Below, piece after piece: positions 1-7,088 of a stretch of 64,000 bases of DNA (the stretch's first letter is position 1; every line of letters starts with the position of its first letter). Source of the DNA: an uncultured Bryobacteraceae bacterium (lineage in GTDB: Bacteria > Acidobacteriota > Terriglobia > Bryobacterales > Bryobacteraceae). Location: NCBI GenBank assembly GCA_938003835.1, contig CALKXJ010000010.1:80841-144840 (forward strand), read 5' to 3'. The translations under genes and the position numbers were made by a program. The notes below the pieces were generated by a model. The model did no database searches, was not told the origin of the DNA, and worked only from the letters and a program-made list of their open reading frames with translations.

Positions 1-290
1 TCCGCGACGCGGCCGAACTGCGCGTCAAGGAAACCGACCGCATTGCCAGCGTGGCGGAGAACCTGCGCCGCATGGGTGTGCGCATCGAAACGCGGGACGA
101 CGGTTTCTTCGTGCCGGGCAATCAGCACTTCGAGGGCGCCGAAGTGGACTCCTTCGGCGACCATCGCATCGCCATGGCCTTCGCCGTCGCCGCGCTTGCC
201 GCCCGCGGCCCATCCCGAATCCTGAACGCCGAAGCGGCCTCCGTCTCCTACCCCGAGTTTTTCGATACACTTCAGTCACTGCGCAGTTAG
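1..290 (+). CDS. aroA: 3-phosphoshikimate 1-carboxyvinyltransferase (EPSP synthase), C-terminal part
   Basis: Partial gene cut by the left edge; the reading frame runs from base 3 to a TAG stop at 288-290. The product joins shikimate-3-phosphate and PEP to make EPSP in aromatic amino acid synthesis, in the cytoplasm. The visible 95 residues hold the family signature [10 protein letters not shown] near the edge, then [14 protein letters not shown], and end in [11 protein letters not shown], which is how EPSP synthases end. The histidine kinase-like gene follows 26 bases later on the same strand. Confidence 0.93.
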   Translation, partial: RDAAELRVKETDRIASVAENLRRMGVRIETRDDGFFVPGNQHFEGAEVDSFGDHRIAMAFAVAALAARGPSRILNAEAASVSYPEFFDTLQSLRS

Positions 291-316
291 CAGGCGGCTG
301 GAGGAGAGCCGCAGGG

Positions 317-955
317 ATGGAGCCGGATACGTCGTCTCAACTCGCGCTCGAGGGACTGGTCCACGACCTCAACAACGTCTTCGAAACCATTTCCGATGCG
401 GCTGAGCTGCTGGCCGCCGACCCGAATTATGCGTTCCTGGCAGCGGCGCTGCGCCGCTCCGTCGTTCGGGGCCGGCGCATCGTCGAGGATTTCACCGCCA
501 CCGCTTTAGGCCCGCAGGACTTTGCGGCGTTGCTCGACAGCGCCATCGAGTTCGCGGGCGACCTCTTCCAGGCTCTCGACGCGCCTTTGGTCGAGTTCCG
601 GCGGGACCTCGAGCCGGGCATCCGCGTCCGGGGAGGTTTCGCCGCCTGGGAGCGCGTCCTGGTGAACTTGTTCGTCAACGCCGCGCAGGCCATGAGAGAG
701 GGAGGCTCGATCGAGATCTCGGCCCGGCAGACGGGCGACGCCGTGGAGATTTCCGTGGCCGATTCTGGTCCCGGCATTCCCGACGAGATCCTGCCGGAGA
801 TCTTCAAGCCGCACTTTTCCACCAAGTCGCCCAAGGCGGGCCTCGGGCTGCACATTGTTCAGTCGATCGTGACGCAAAACGGAGGTGTGGTGAAGGCGGC
901 TAACCGGACGGACTCGCCCGGGGCGGTCTTCTCGATCCGCCTGCCCCGGATCTGA
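317..955 (+). CDS. Small sensor-less histidine kinase-like ATPase
   Basis: A 212-residue soluble protein with the layout of a histidine kinase core and nothing else. An H-box-like helix lies near the N-terminus (LVHDLNN, His16), followed by an ATPase domain with N-box NLFVNAAQAM, G1 box DSGPGIPDEI and G2 box KAGLGLHIVQ. No transmembrane segment, PAS, GAF or receiver domain is visible. A GGAGGAG ribosome site lies 10 bases before the ATG. The gene sits just after aroA and ends 9 bases from the convergent POTRA gene. It could be an orphan kinase taking its signal from a partner, or a phosphotransfer protein; no response regulator lies nearby. The ATPase fold is clear, the signalling role is inferred. 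Confidence 0.8.
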   Translation: MEPDTSSQLALEGLVHDLNNVFETISDAAELLAADPNYAFLAAALRRSVVRGRRIVEDFTATALGPQDFAALLDSAIEFAGDLFQALDAPLVEFRRDLEPGIRVRGGFAAWERVLVNLFVNAAQAMREGGSIEISARQTGDAVEISVADSGPGIPDEILPEIFKPHFSTKSPKAGLGLHIVQSIVTQNGGVVKAANRTDSPGAVFSIRLPRI

Positions 956-964
956 AGGGCAGCC

Positions 965-2278
965 TTACGGGCGCGGCTTGCGGGTCAGCGGGTCGTCGAA
1001 AGTCGAAGGAGGGCGTTCCGGCCGCGGCGGGTTGAAGATGAGCGTCACATCGGCGGTGAGCGCCTGGTCGTTGAGCTTCACCTGGGCCCGCGCCTCGCGC
1101 AGGTTGTCGAACAGCCCGCGCTCGCGCACCTGCTCGAGGAAGAAGTCGGGGTAGCCGGCCGGGAAAGGCTCGCCCGTTTTCAGTCCCCAGATCCGGCGGA
1201 TCTCGTGCTCGCCGTGCAGGTCCAGTCCCTCCACGCGCAGAGAGCCGAAAGTGTACTGCGGCCCGGGCTCCACCACCAGCACCAGATCCACCGTGCGCCG
1301 CTCGTCGTCCAGACGGCGCTCGGCGCGGGTGACCACCTTGAGATGGCCGTCGCGGCGCAGGCGCGCGTTGACGCGCTCGATCGCCGCCGCGACTTCCTGA
1401 AAGTTCGCCAGGTCGCCGATCTTGAGCGCCGCCACCTTCACCAGCTCCTGGTCGAGCGAGGCGGTCCCTTCCACCTTGACGTCTCCCAGTTCGTAAGTTT
1501 CGCCCTCGTTGACCTCCACCGTGATCTTCAGGCCGCGGATATCGCCCGGCGCCCGCTCGGCGGTGATTCTCGGAAAGGTGACCCGCAAGCGCCCGCGCGC
1601 CTCGTACAGGGGCCGGATCGAGGCATCGAGCAGCTCGCGCATGCGCGATTCGGTGTAGCGCGAGCCGACCGCCACGCCGCGGATGGCCTCCCGCAGGGTC
1701 CCAGTCGGGATGACCTGGTTGCCGGTGAAGTCCACATCAGCAACCACCGGCATGGCGCCTGCGGGCCGGAACATGACATAAAGCTCGCCGGGCCGGTCGG
1801 CAGTCAGCTCGCCCGTCACCCTGACGTCGCGCCCCTTCTGCGCCAGATAGCGCTCGAGATGGCCGGCGTAGCGGGCGATGGCCTCCTGGGTTCCCGGGAT
1901 CTTTTCCCTGAACAGCGGCTCGACGGTCTCCAAATGCAGGCGCAACTCCTGATCCGGCGTCTCCAGGAATTCGAAGCGAATCGGGTAGACCTGCTCGATT
2001 TCGGCCACTTCAAAAACCACGGCATAGCCGTCACGCGAGGGCGCCGGGCCGAAGCGAAAGCCCACCGTTTCGAATGCCCCGCTGGAGATGAGCCGGTCGC
2101 GCGCCGCCTCGAACACGCGCTGATTGCCGGGCTGGCCGATCACCAGGCCCGTGAGCGCCAGGATCTCTTCGGAGGAATAAAGGCGGTTGCCTTCGACCGC
2201 GAGGCTGCGGATCGGCCAAGTCTGCGGCTGCCCCAGGCTGGCCATGGCAATGACTGCAAGGAGGGCGAGGCGCGTCAT
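965..2278 (-). CDS. POTRA-repeat protein (BamA/TamA-like) without a beta-barrel
   Basis: A 437-residue protein with an N-terminal signal-like segment (MTRLALLAVIAMASL) followed by about five POTRA-type repeats, each with a V-E/T-G-N-like turn (for example IRSLAVEGNRLYS, DVDFTGNQVIP, DVKVEGTASL, SLRVEGLDLHG). BamA and TamA carry such repeats in front of a 16-strand outer-membrane barrel, but this protein stops after the last repeat and ends in a Pro/Arg-rich tail. The ATG chosen overlaps the stop of the CoxA-like gene (ATGA), so it appears translationally coupled to the respiratory operon; a GTG 6 bases earlier is possible. It is probably a periplasmic or envelope scaffold. The repeat assignment is firm, the function unknown. 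Confidence 0.75.
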   Translation of the reverse strand: MTRLALLAVIAMASLGQPQTWPIRSLAVEGNRLYSSEEILALTGLVIGQPGNQRVFEAARDRLISSGAFETVGFRFGPAPSRDGYAVVFEVAEIEQVYPIRFEFLETPDQELRLHLETVEPLFREKIPGTQEAIARYAGHLERYLAQKGRDVRVTGELTADRPGELYVMFRPAGAMPVVADVDFTGNQVIPTGTLREAIRGVAVGSRYTESRMRELLDASIRPLYEARGRLRVTFPRITAERAPGDIRGLKITVEVNEGETYELGDVKVEGTASLDQELVKVAALKIGDLANFQEVAAAIERVNARLRRDGHLKVVTRAERRLDDERRTVDLVLVVEPGPQYTFGSLRVEGLDLHGEHEIRRIWGLKTGEPFPAGYPDFFLEQVRERGLFDNLREARAQVKLNDQALTADVTLIFNPPRPERPPSTFDDPLTRKPRP

Positions 2279-3549
2279 TCGCACTGTTTAGACGCGGCCA
2301 AGCGGGCGGCGGGTTCAGGAGCATGCCCGAACAGCGAACGGAGCAGGTCCCGGGCGGCAACGGCAAGCGCTGCCACCAGGCCAATCGTTCCAAGAAAGGA
2401 GATGGTATCCAGCCGCCCGAAGGAGTCGGCGAGCGCGCCAGGACCCCACGGCCGTCCCAGATACCCAGTGACGAAACTCGGAAAGAAAGCGAAGTTCCAG
2501 GCGCCGAAGAGGAGCAGCGCCGCCAGGCCCGTCGCCGCCTCAGGTGTGGCCCGCCCCGCGATCACATCCCGCCAGTGATGGACTCCTGCCAGGAAGGCGG
2601 CAAGCACCACTCCCGCCATGAAGTGCAAATGAGCGCTCTCGAAGGCGGTGGCCGCCAGATGCGCGTTCGTGGGAGCGCTCGCCAGAAGCAGGAAACCGCC
2701 GCCAGAGATCATCGCCAGGCCGATCGACGTCCAGGCGAAGGCCAGAGCGGGCCCGCGCGCCGGCGGCTGGCGCAAAACGGTCGCCAGAAGCGCGGCAACC
2801 AGCGCCGCCGGCGGCAACACGGCAAGGAGCAAGCTCCCGGCAAGCACGGGGCCGAGCTCCAAGGCGAGCAGCCGGCTCCCCCAAGGCAGAAAGGTCGACG
2901 CCGCGATGGCGCCGAGCAGCCACGGAACGAGTCTGCGGCCATAGAGCGCGCCGCCTGAGGAATCCCGGACTACCTCTGCGACAACACCCAGTGCCGGCAC
3001 GAGCGCGAGCGGCGCCACCGGGGCTGGTTCCAAGCCACCAGTCGCGAGTCTTGCCAACCACGCCGTTCCGCTCAAGACGATCGACCAGGCGAACGGTCCG
3101 CAGGACTGACGGCGGCGAACGGCGAGCATCAGGCTGAGGAACGTAAAAGCGAGCGACAAAGCGCCAAGGATGGCGCAACGGCGCAAGTCCGGCTCCCCGC
3201 GAACCAGCCCGGCGAGCCAGACCGCGCCGGCGACGAGCCAGAGGCACCAACCCGCCAGCGCCAGCCACGGCGCCGGCCGCGACTCCAACACCGCCAACCC
3301 CAGGCCCGCGGGAATCGCCGGCAAGAGCACCAGCAGGACCATCCCGCAGCCATGCCAGGCGCCGAGCAGCTCGTAGCTCTTTGCCTCGAGGAGATCTCCC
3401 GCCGGGAAGAGGATCCCCGCCTGAACGGCCACCGCGCCGAGAAAGCCGGCCAGCCCGACCAGCGGCATCGCGACCAGATAGAGGATCGCGATGCGCCGCG
3501 CATCGGCGGCGAGCAACCAGGCGCGAACCGTGTAGGAGGCGGTGCTCAC
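2275..3549 (-). CDS. Heme-copper oxidase subunit I homologue lacking CuB ligands
   Basis: A 424-residue polytopic protein aligned by eye to cytochrome c oxidase subunit I. Matching landmarks are helix II with the heme a histidine (GAWHGCGM, His66), the helix V motif PFAWSIVLSG, helix X with both heme histidines (SAHLHFMAG, His307 and His309, then GVHHW), and the C-terminal stretch TGYLGRPW...DTISFLG. The usual HPEVY motif of helix VI lines up with a segment without His or Tyr (PAPVAPLALVP, about 175-185), and the usual HH pair lines up with Ser225-Arg226. All three CuB histidines and the cross-linked tyrosine therefore seem absent. It is about 100 residues shorter than usual. GTG start overlaps the coxB stop (GTGA). 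It may carry hemes without reducing oxygen. Confidence 0.72.
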   Translation of the reverse strand: MSTASYTVRAWLLAADARRIAILYLVAMPLVGLAGFLGAVAVQAGILFPAGDLLEAKSYELLGAWHGCGMVLLVLLPAIPAGLGLAVLESRPAPWLALAGWCLWLVAGAVWLAGLVRGEPDLRRCAILGALSLAFTFLSLMLAVRRRQSCGPFAWSIVLSGTAWLARLATGGLEPAPVAPLALVPALGVVAEVVRDSSGGALYGRRLVPWLLGAIAASTFLPWGSRLLALELGPVLAGSLLLAVLPPAALVAALLATVLRQPPARGPALAFAWTSIGLAMISGGGFLLLASAPTNAHLAATAFESAHLHFMAGVVLAAFLAGVHHWRDVIAGRATPEAATGLAALLLFGAWNFAFFPSFVTGYLGRPWGPGALADSFGRLDTISFLGTIGLVAALAVAARDLLRSLFGHAPEPAARLAASKQCE

Positions 3550-4412
3550 CGTGGACCTCCCTCGAGTGTCTTCAGATACTGGAGCAGGGCGTTCAACTGG
3601 CTTTCACTCAACTGGCCGGCAAAAGAAGGCATCACGGGCTCGTAGCCTGCCACGACCTTGGCATCGGGCTCGCGGATGGATTCAAGAACGTAGTCCTCGT
3701 CGGCCGTAAGCGTCGTGCCCTCGCGCAGGGTGACCGTGCGGCCGATCAGGCCCGCCAGAGCCGGACCCCGTCCCGCTCCGTCCGGGCGGTGGCAATTTTC
3801 GCATTTGAGGTTCAAGTAAAGGCGCCGGCCCGCCTCCAGGGGGGATTCGCCCGGCACCTCCCCGCGCGCCCACTGCAAGTACTCGCGCAGGTCCATCACC
3901 ACCACCGTGCCCCGCATCGCCCGGTTGTGCGGCCCGCAACGCGCCGCACAATACAGCACGAACTGCCCTTTCTGCTGCGTCTTGAGCTCGAGCGCCGTCT
4001 CCCGTCCAACAAACATGAACTTCTTGACACGGAGGGCCGGGATGGACAGCGCGTGCGGTACATCTTCCGAGCTCATCCGGAGGCGCACCGGATAGCCTAG
4101 TGGCAGGTGCAGTTCATTGAGCTCGCGCCGCCCTTCCGGATGCTGCACCTTCCACATCCACTGCCTGGCCACGACATCGATTTCGATGGCGGGCTCTGCA
4201 TGCGGCGCGCCCCGTGCCACCAGATAGCTCCCCAGCGCGAACGACGCCAGTACCAGCACGGCCGCTACCACCCATGCGACCGCCATCACCCGCAAGCGCC
4301 GCGGCGCCAAGGGCCTCCGCCGCCGCAGCGCCCAAAGGGCGAGCAATCCGAAGCCCGCCGTCGCCAGCGTCATGGCCAGCGCCAGAGTGTCCACTCGAGC
4401 CGTATCCGTCAT
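3546..4412 (-). CDS. coxB: Cytochrome c oxidase subunit II-like protein fused to cytochrome c
   Basis: A 288-residue protein with two N-terminal membrane helices (about 10-30 and 42-66), a cupredoxin CuA domain and a C-terminal class I cytochrome c. CuA landmarks are DVPHALSIPAL (His120) and the loop CAARCGPHNRAM (Cys155, Cys159, His162, Met166). In normal subunit II the second histidine stands four residues after the second cysteine; here that position is Asn163 and the histidine is one residue early. The cytochrome domain has CENCH (204-208) and an axial Met at MPSFAGQ (261). The ATG chosen overlaps the actE stop (ATGA), which rules out the longer upstream reading. It lies between actE and the CoxA-like gene, so it probably takes electrons from ACIII. 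Confidence 0.85.
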   Translation of the reverse strand: MTDTARVDTLALAMTLATAGFGLLALWALRRRRPLAPRRLRVMAVAWVVAAVLVLASFALGSYLVARGAPHAEPAIEIDVVARQWMWKVQHPEGRRELNELHLPLGYPVRLRMSSEDVPHALSIPALRVKKFMFVGRETALELKTQQKGQFVLYCAARCGPHNRAMRGTVVVMDLREYLQWARGEVPGESPLEAGRRLYLNLKCENCHRPDGAGRGPALAGLIGRTVTLREGTTLTADEDYVLESIREPDAKVVAGYEPVMPSFAGQLSESQLNALLQYLKTLEGGPR

Positions 4413-5260
4413 CGTTCGCCCGCCTTCCCTGCTACAGAGGCGCGCACGGGGAGGCCGGCCTCGAGCAACAGCTCGACGGCGCGCTCCACGGGGATGTGTA
4501 GGATCTTCTTCTCCGGGTCGATCCAGCCGTACGAGCCCAGCCGCGCCCGCTGCTCCGCCTGCACCTGAGCGAGTTCCGCCGGCGGATCCCGTTGCAGGCG
4601 CACTGGGGGAATCTCGGGTGTGGGCGCCCGGGCAGGCGGGATGCCCGCAGGGATCTCCGGGAGCCGCGCCCACTGGCTCAGTTGCAGGGCGCGGAGCCAG
4701 GCAACGATAGCCCACCGGTCCTCCGGCGGAATCCGGTCGGCAAAGTCATCCATCGCTCCGATACCCCGGCTGATGACGTCGAAGAAGTGTCCTACCGGCG
4801 CCTGGCGCAGCCGCTCGATGTGATAAGACGGCGGGCGGCGAAACCCCCGGCGGACAACCATGCCGTCGCCGTAGCCCGCCAACCCGTGACAGGGCGCGCA
4901 GAAGATCTCGAAGCGCTCACGCCCGCGCGCGAAATGCCGGCGCGTGATGGCAAACGGAAAGCTCTCGGCGAGCGGCGGGCCCGCCAGGCGCGCCAGGGTG
5001 CGCTCCAGGGCCTCCTCCGAAGTCGGGAACAGCTCCACCGGCTGCTTCGCCTGCTCGGAGTAGCCGGTGTAGAGGTGGCGGTCTTCCAGGAGCCGTCCGC
5101 GCGCCACCGTGCCGGGCGGCTGCGGTCGCAGCGAACGGCGGTCGGCGAAAAACTCGAAACGCTCCATCGGCTCGAGCCTCGGCTGGTCGTACATCTCCCG
5201 GCGACATCCCCCCGCCAGAAGTGCGAGCGCGCAGGCCACCACACTAGCCCGGAACTTCAT
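4409..5260 (-). CDS. actE: Alternative complex III subunit ActE, monoheme cytochrome c lipoprotein
   Basis: A 283-residue exported lipoprotein: signal MKFRASVVACALALLAGG with lipobox Cys19, one heme-binding CAPCHG (121-125) and a downstream Met (AMDDFAD) that suits the axial ligand. ActE is the monoheme cytochrome thought to pass electrons out of ACIII. After the heme domain comes a Pro-rich linker and a conserved-looking tail (DPEKKILHIPVERAVELLL), which may be an extra module. The ATG at 5260 is preceded by GGAGG at 5-base spacing and overlaps the end of the actCD gene by 17 bases; an upstream GTG/TTG reading would spoil the signal peptide. The next gene (coxB) starts in an ATGA overlap. 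Confidence 0.85.
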   Translation of the reverse strand: MKFRASVVACALALLAGGCRREMYDQPRLEPMERFEFFADRRSLRPQPPGTVARGRLLEDRHLYTGYSEQAKQPVELFPTSEEALERTLARLAGPPLAESFPFAITRRHFARGRERFEIFCAPCHGLAGYGDGMVVRRGFRRPPSYHIERLRQAPVGHFFDVISRGIGAMDDFADRIPPEDRWAIVAWLRALQLSQWARLPEIPAGIPPARAPTPEIPPVRLQRDPPAELAQVQAEQRARLGSYGWIDPEKKILHIPVERAVELLLEAGLPVRASVAGKAGER

Positions 5261-7088
5261 GAACCTCCTGCGCCCCCGACCTCTCGAGAAAATCACGCGT
5301 CCTCAGCGAATCGAAGCGCTCGTCGGCCGTCTCGATCAGCAGGAAGAACCGGTCACGGCTGGCGCGTTCGAAACCGGGGATGGCGAACACCGGGTGGTGC
5401 GGCTCCGGCAGTCCCGTGGCGGCAGCCATCGCCGCCAGCGCCCCGAGCGCGGCTCCCAGCACGGCGCATTCGAAGGTGACCGGAACGAAAGCCTGCCAGC
5501 TTGCCGCGGCCTTTCCCCCTACAGCGAGCGGCAGGTCGATGACGTTCGACCAGAACTGAAGCAATAGCCCGCCAAAGGCGCCGGCGAGGCCACCGGCGAA
5601 CATGGCCGGCGACAGGCGCACGCGCGGGGCGCCGAGCACCGCCGGCAGCCCCTCCACCGGCGCCGGGGAAAAAGCGTCCAGCCTGCGGTAGCCTTCCACT
5701 CGGGCTCGGCGCACGGCCTCGACCAGTTGCCCGGCCGTTGTGAAAACGCCGGCCAGCCCGTAGGGGCGTGTGCCCGGATGCACCGCCCTCGCAGTATCGT
5801 CGGAGCCGGCGGCCGGCTCGCGCTGTGGCGAAGCTGCGGCGACCGGCATCACCGGCAGGAATCGCACCAGCAGCAGCATCAGCCAGGCGAACCAGCCCGC
5901 CGCTCCGGCCAGCGTGGCCCAGTCCCAAAATGTCGGCCGGTAGATTCCCCACGCGGCGGGCAGGTAATCGCGGTGCAGGCTCACCACCACGATGAGAAAC
6001 CGTTCGAGCCACATGCCGGCGCTTACCGCCAGCGCCACCGTGAACAGCCGCCAGGGCCTGCGCCGGGCAGCGCCGAACCAGAGCGCCTGAATCGCCACGA
6101 CGTTCAGTGCAACAAGCGCCCAACCGGCCGGGGCGTAGGGTCCCGAGAGCCGGTTTGCCAGCGCGTACCGCTCGTAGGGGCTGCCGCCGTACCCGGCGAA
6201 AAAGAGTTCAGCCGCGTACCCGTAGGTGACCACGAGTCCCGCCGCCAGCAGCACCTTGGCCATCGCATCCAGGTGAGATTCCGTGATGCGCTCCCCGAGG
6301 CCCACGAGCGCGCGCAACGGAACGACGAGCACGATCAGCAAGGCCAGGCCGGAGAAAATAGCCCCCGCGACGAAGTAGGGCGGGAAGATGGTCGAATGCC
6401 AGCCCGGCACCAGGGAGACGGCGAAATCGAAACTGACCACCGAATGCACCGATACCACGAGCGGCGTAGCTAGCCCGGCCAGCAGCCAGCAGGCCATCCG
6501 GTGGGTCTCCCACTGGCGCGCAGAGCCGCGCCAGCCGAGCGCCGCCAGGCACCAGGCGATCCTGCCGCGGCGGCTCCGCGCCTGATCGCGAAGCACCGCC
6601 AGGTCGGGCAAGAGGCTCAAATACCAAAACAGCAGCGAGACGAACCCGTAAGTCAGGATGGCGAAAAAGTCCCAGACCAGCGGACTATGAAACTGCGGCC
6701 AGGTACCCATCGAATTCGGATAGGGCAGCAACCAGAAGAACAGCCACGGCCGCCCCATGTGCAGCAGGGGGAACAGCGCCGCGCAGCCGATGGCGACGAC
6801 GGTCATCGTCTCGGCCAGTCGGTGGACCCCGCTCCGCCAGTTCTGCCGGAGCAGGAGCAGAATCGCCGAGATCAGCGTGCCCGCATGCGCGATGCCGATC
6901 CACCAGACGAAGTTGATGATGGCGAAGCCCCAGCCCACGGGCGCGTTGATTCCCCAGATGCCCAGGCCGCGCCAGAGCAGCACCGCGAGCGAGCCGGCCA
7001 GCACGAGCACCAGCACCGAGGCAATGCCGAAGGCCGCCCACCAGTAGCGGCGCGCCGCATCGGGCATGGCGAGCGCGCCCTTAGCCAT
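5244..7088 (-). CDS. actCD: ACIII membrane subunits ActC and ActD as one fused polypeptide
   Basis: A 614-residue protein joining two ACIII subunits usually encoded separately. Residues 1-415 are an NrfD/PsrC-type quinol-binding membrane protein with about ten helices (landmarks NFVWWIGIAHAG, GRPWLFFWLLPYPN, HSVVSFDFA, MWLERFLIVV). After a short Ala/Pro/Asp linker (416-440), residues 442-614 are a DUF3341/ActD domain (YGLAGVFTTAGQLVEA, then two helices, then a soluble end with HPVFAIPGFERASRDRFFL). Start ATG overlaps the actB stop by 8 bases; an in-frame ATG 21 bases downstream is the alternative. No second NrfD-like gene (actF) follows. The reading frame across the junction is continuous, so this is a true fusion in the given sequence. 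Confidence 0.88.
   Translation of the reverse strand: MAKGALAMPDAARRYWWAAFGIASVLVLVLAGSLAVLLWRGLGIWGINAPVGWGFAIINFVWWIGIAHAGTLISAILLLLRQNWRSGVHRLAETMTVVAIGCAALFPLLHMGRPWLFFWLLPYPNSMGTWPQFHSPLVWDFFAILTYGFVSLLFWYLSLLPDLAVLRDQARSRRGRIAWCLAALGWRGSARQWETHRMACWLLAGLATPLVVSVHSVVSFDFAVSLVPGWHSTIFPPYFVAGAIFSGLALLIVLVVPLRALVGLGERITESHLDAMAKVLLAAGLVVTYGYAAELFFAGYGGSPYERYALANRLSGPYAPAGWALVALNVVAIQALWFGAARRRPWRLFTVALAVSAGMWLERFLIVVVSLHRDYLPAAWGIYRPTFWDWATLAGAAGWFAWLMLLLVRFLPVMPVAAASPQREPAAGSDDTARAVHPGTRPYGLAGVFTTAGQLVEAVRRARVEGYRRLDAFSPAPVEGLPAVLGAPRVRLSPAMFAGGLAGAFGGLLLQFWSNVIDLPLAVGGKAAASWQAFVPVTFECAVLGAALGALAAMAAATGLPEPHHPVFAIPGFERASRDRFFLLIETADERFDSLRTRDFLERSGAQEVHEVPG

Noticed and set aside
1205..2578. 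Long plus-strand reading opposite the POTRA gene
   Set aside because: Typical antisense reading in GC-rich DNA with no recognisable domain; the minus strand has clear POTRA repeats.
4413..4715. Longer N-terminus for CoxB
   Set aside because: The extra 101 residues are low-complexity and are the actE gene in another frame; the ATGA overlap marks the true start.
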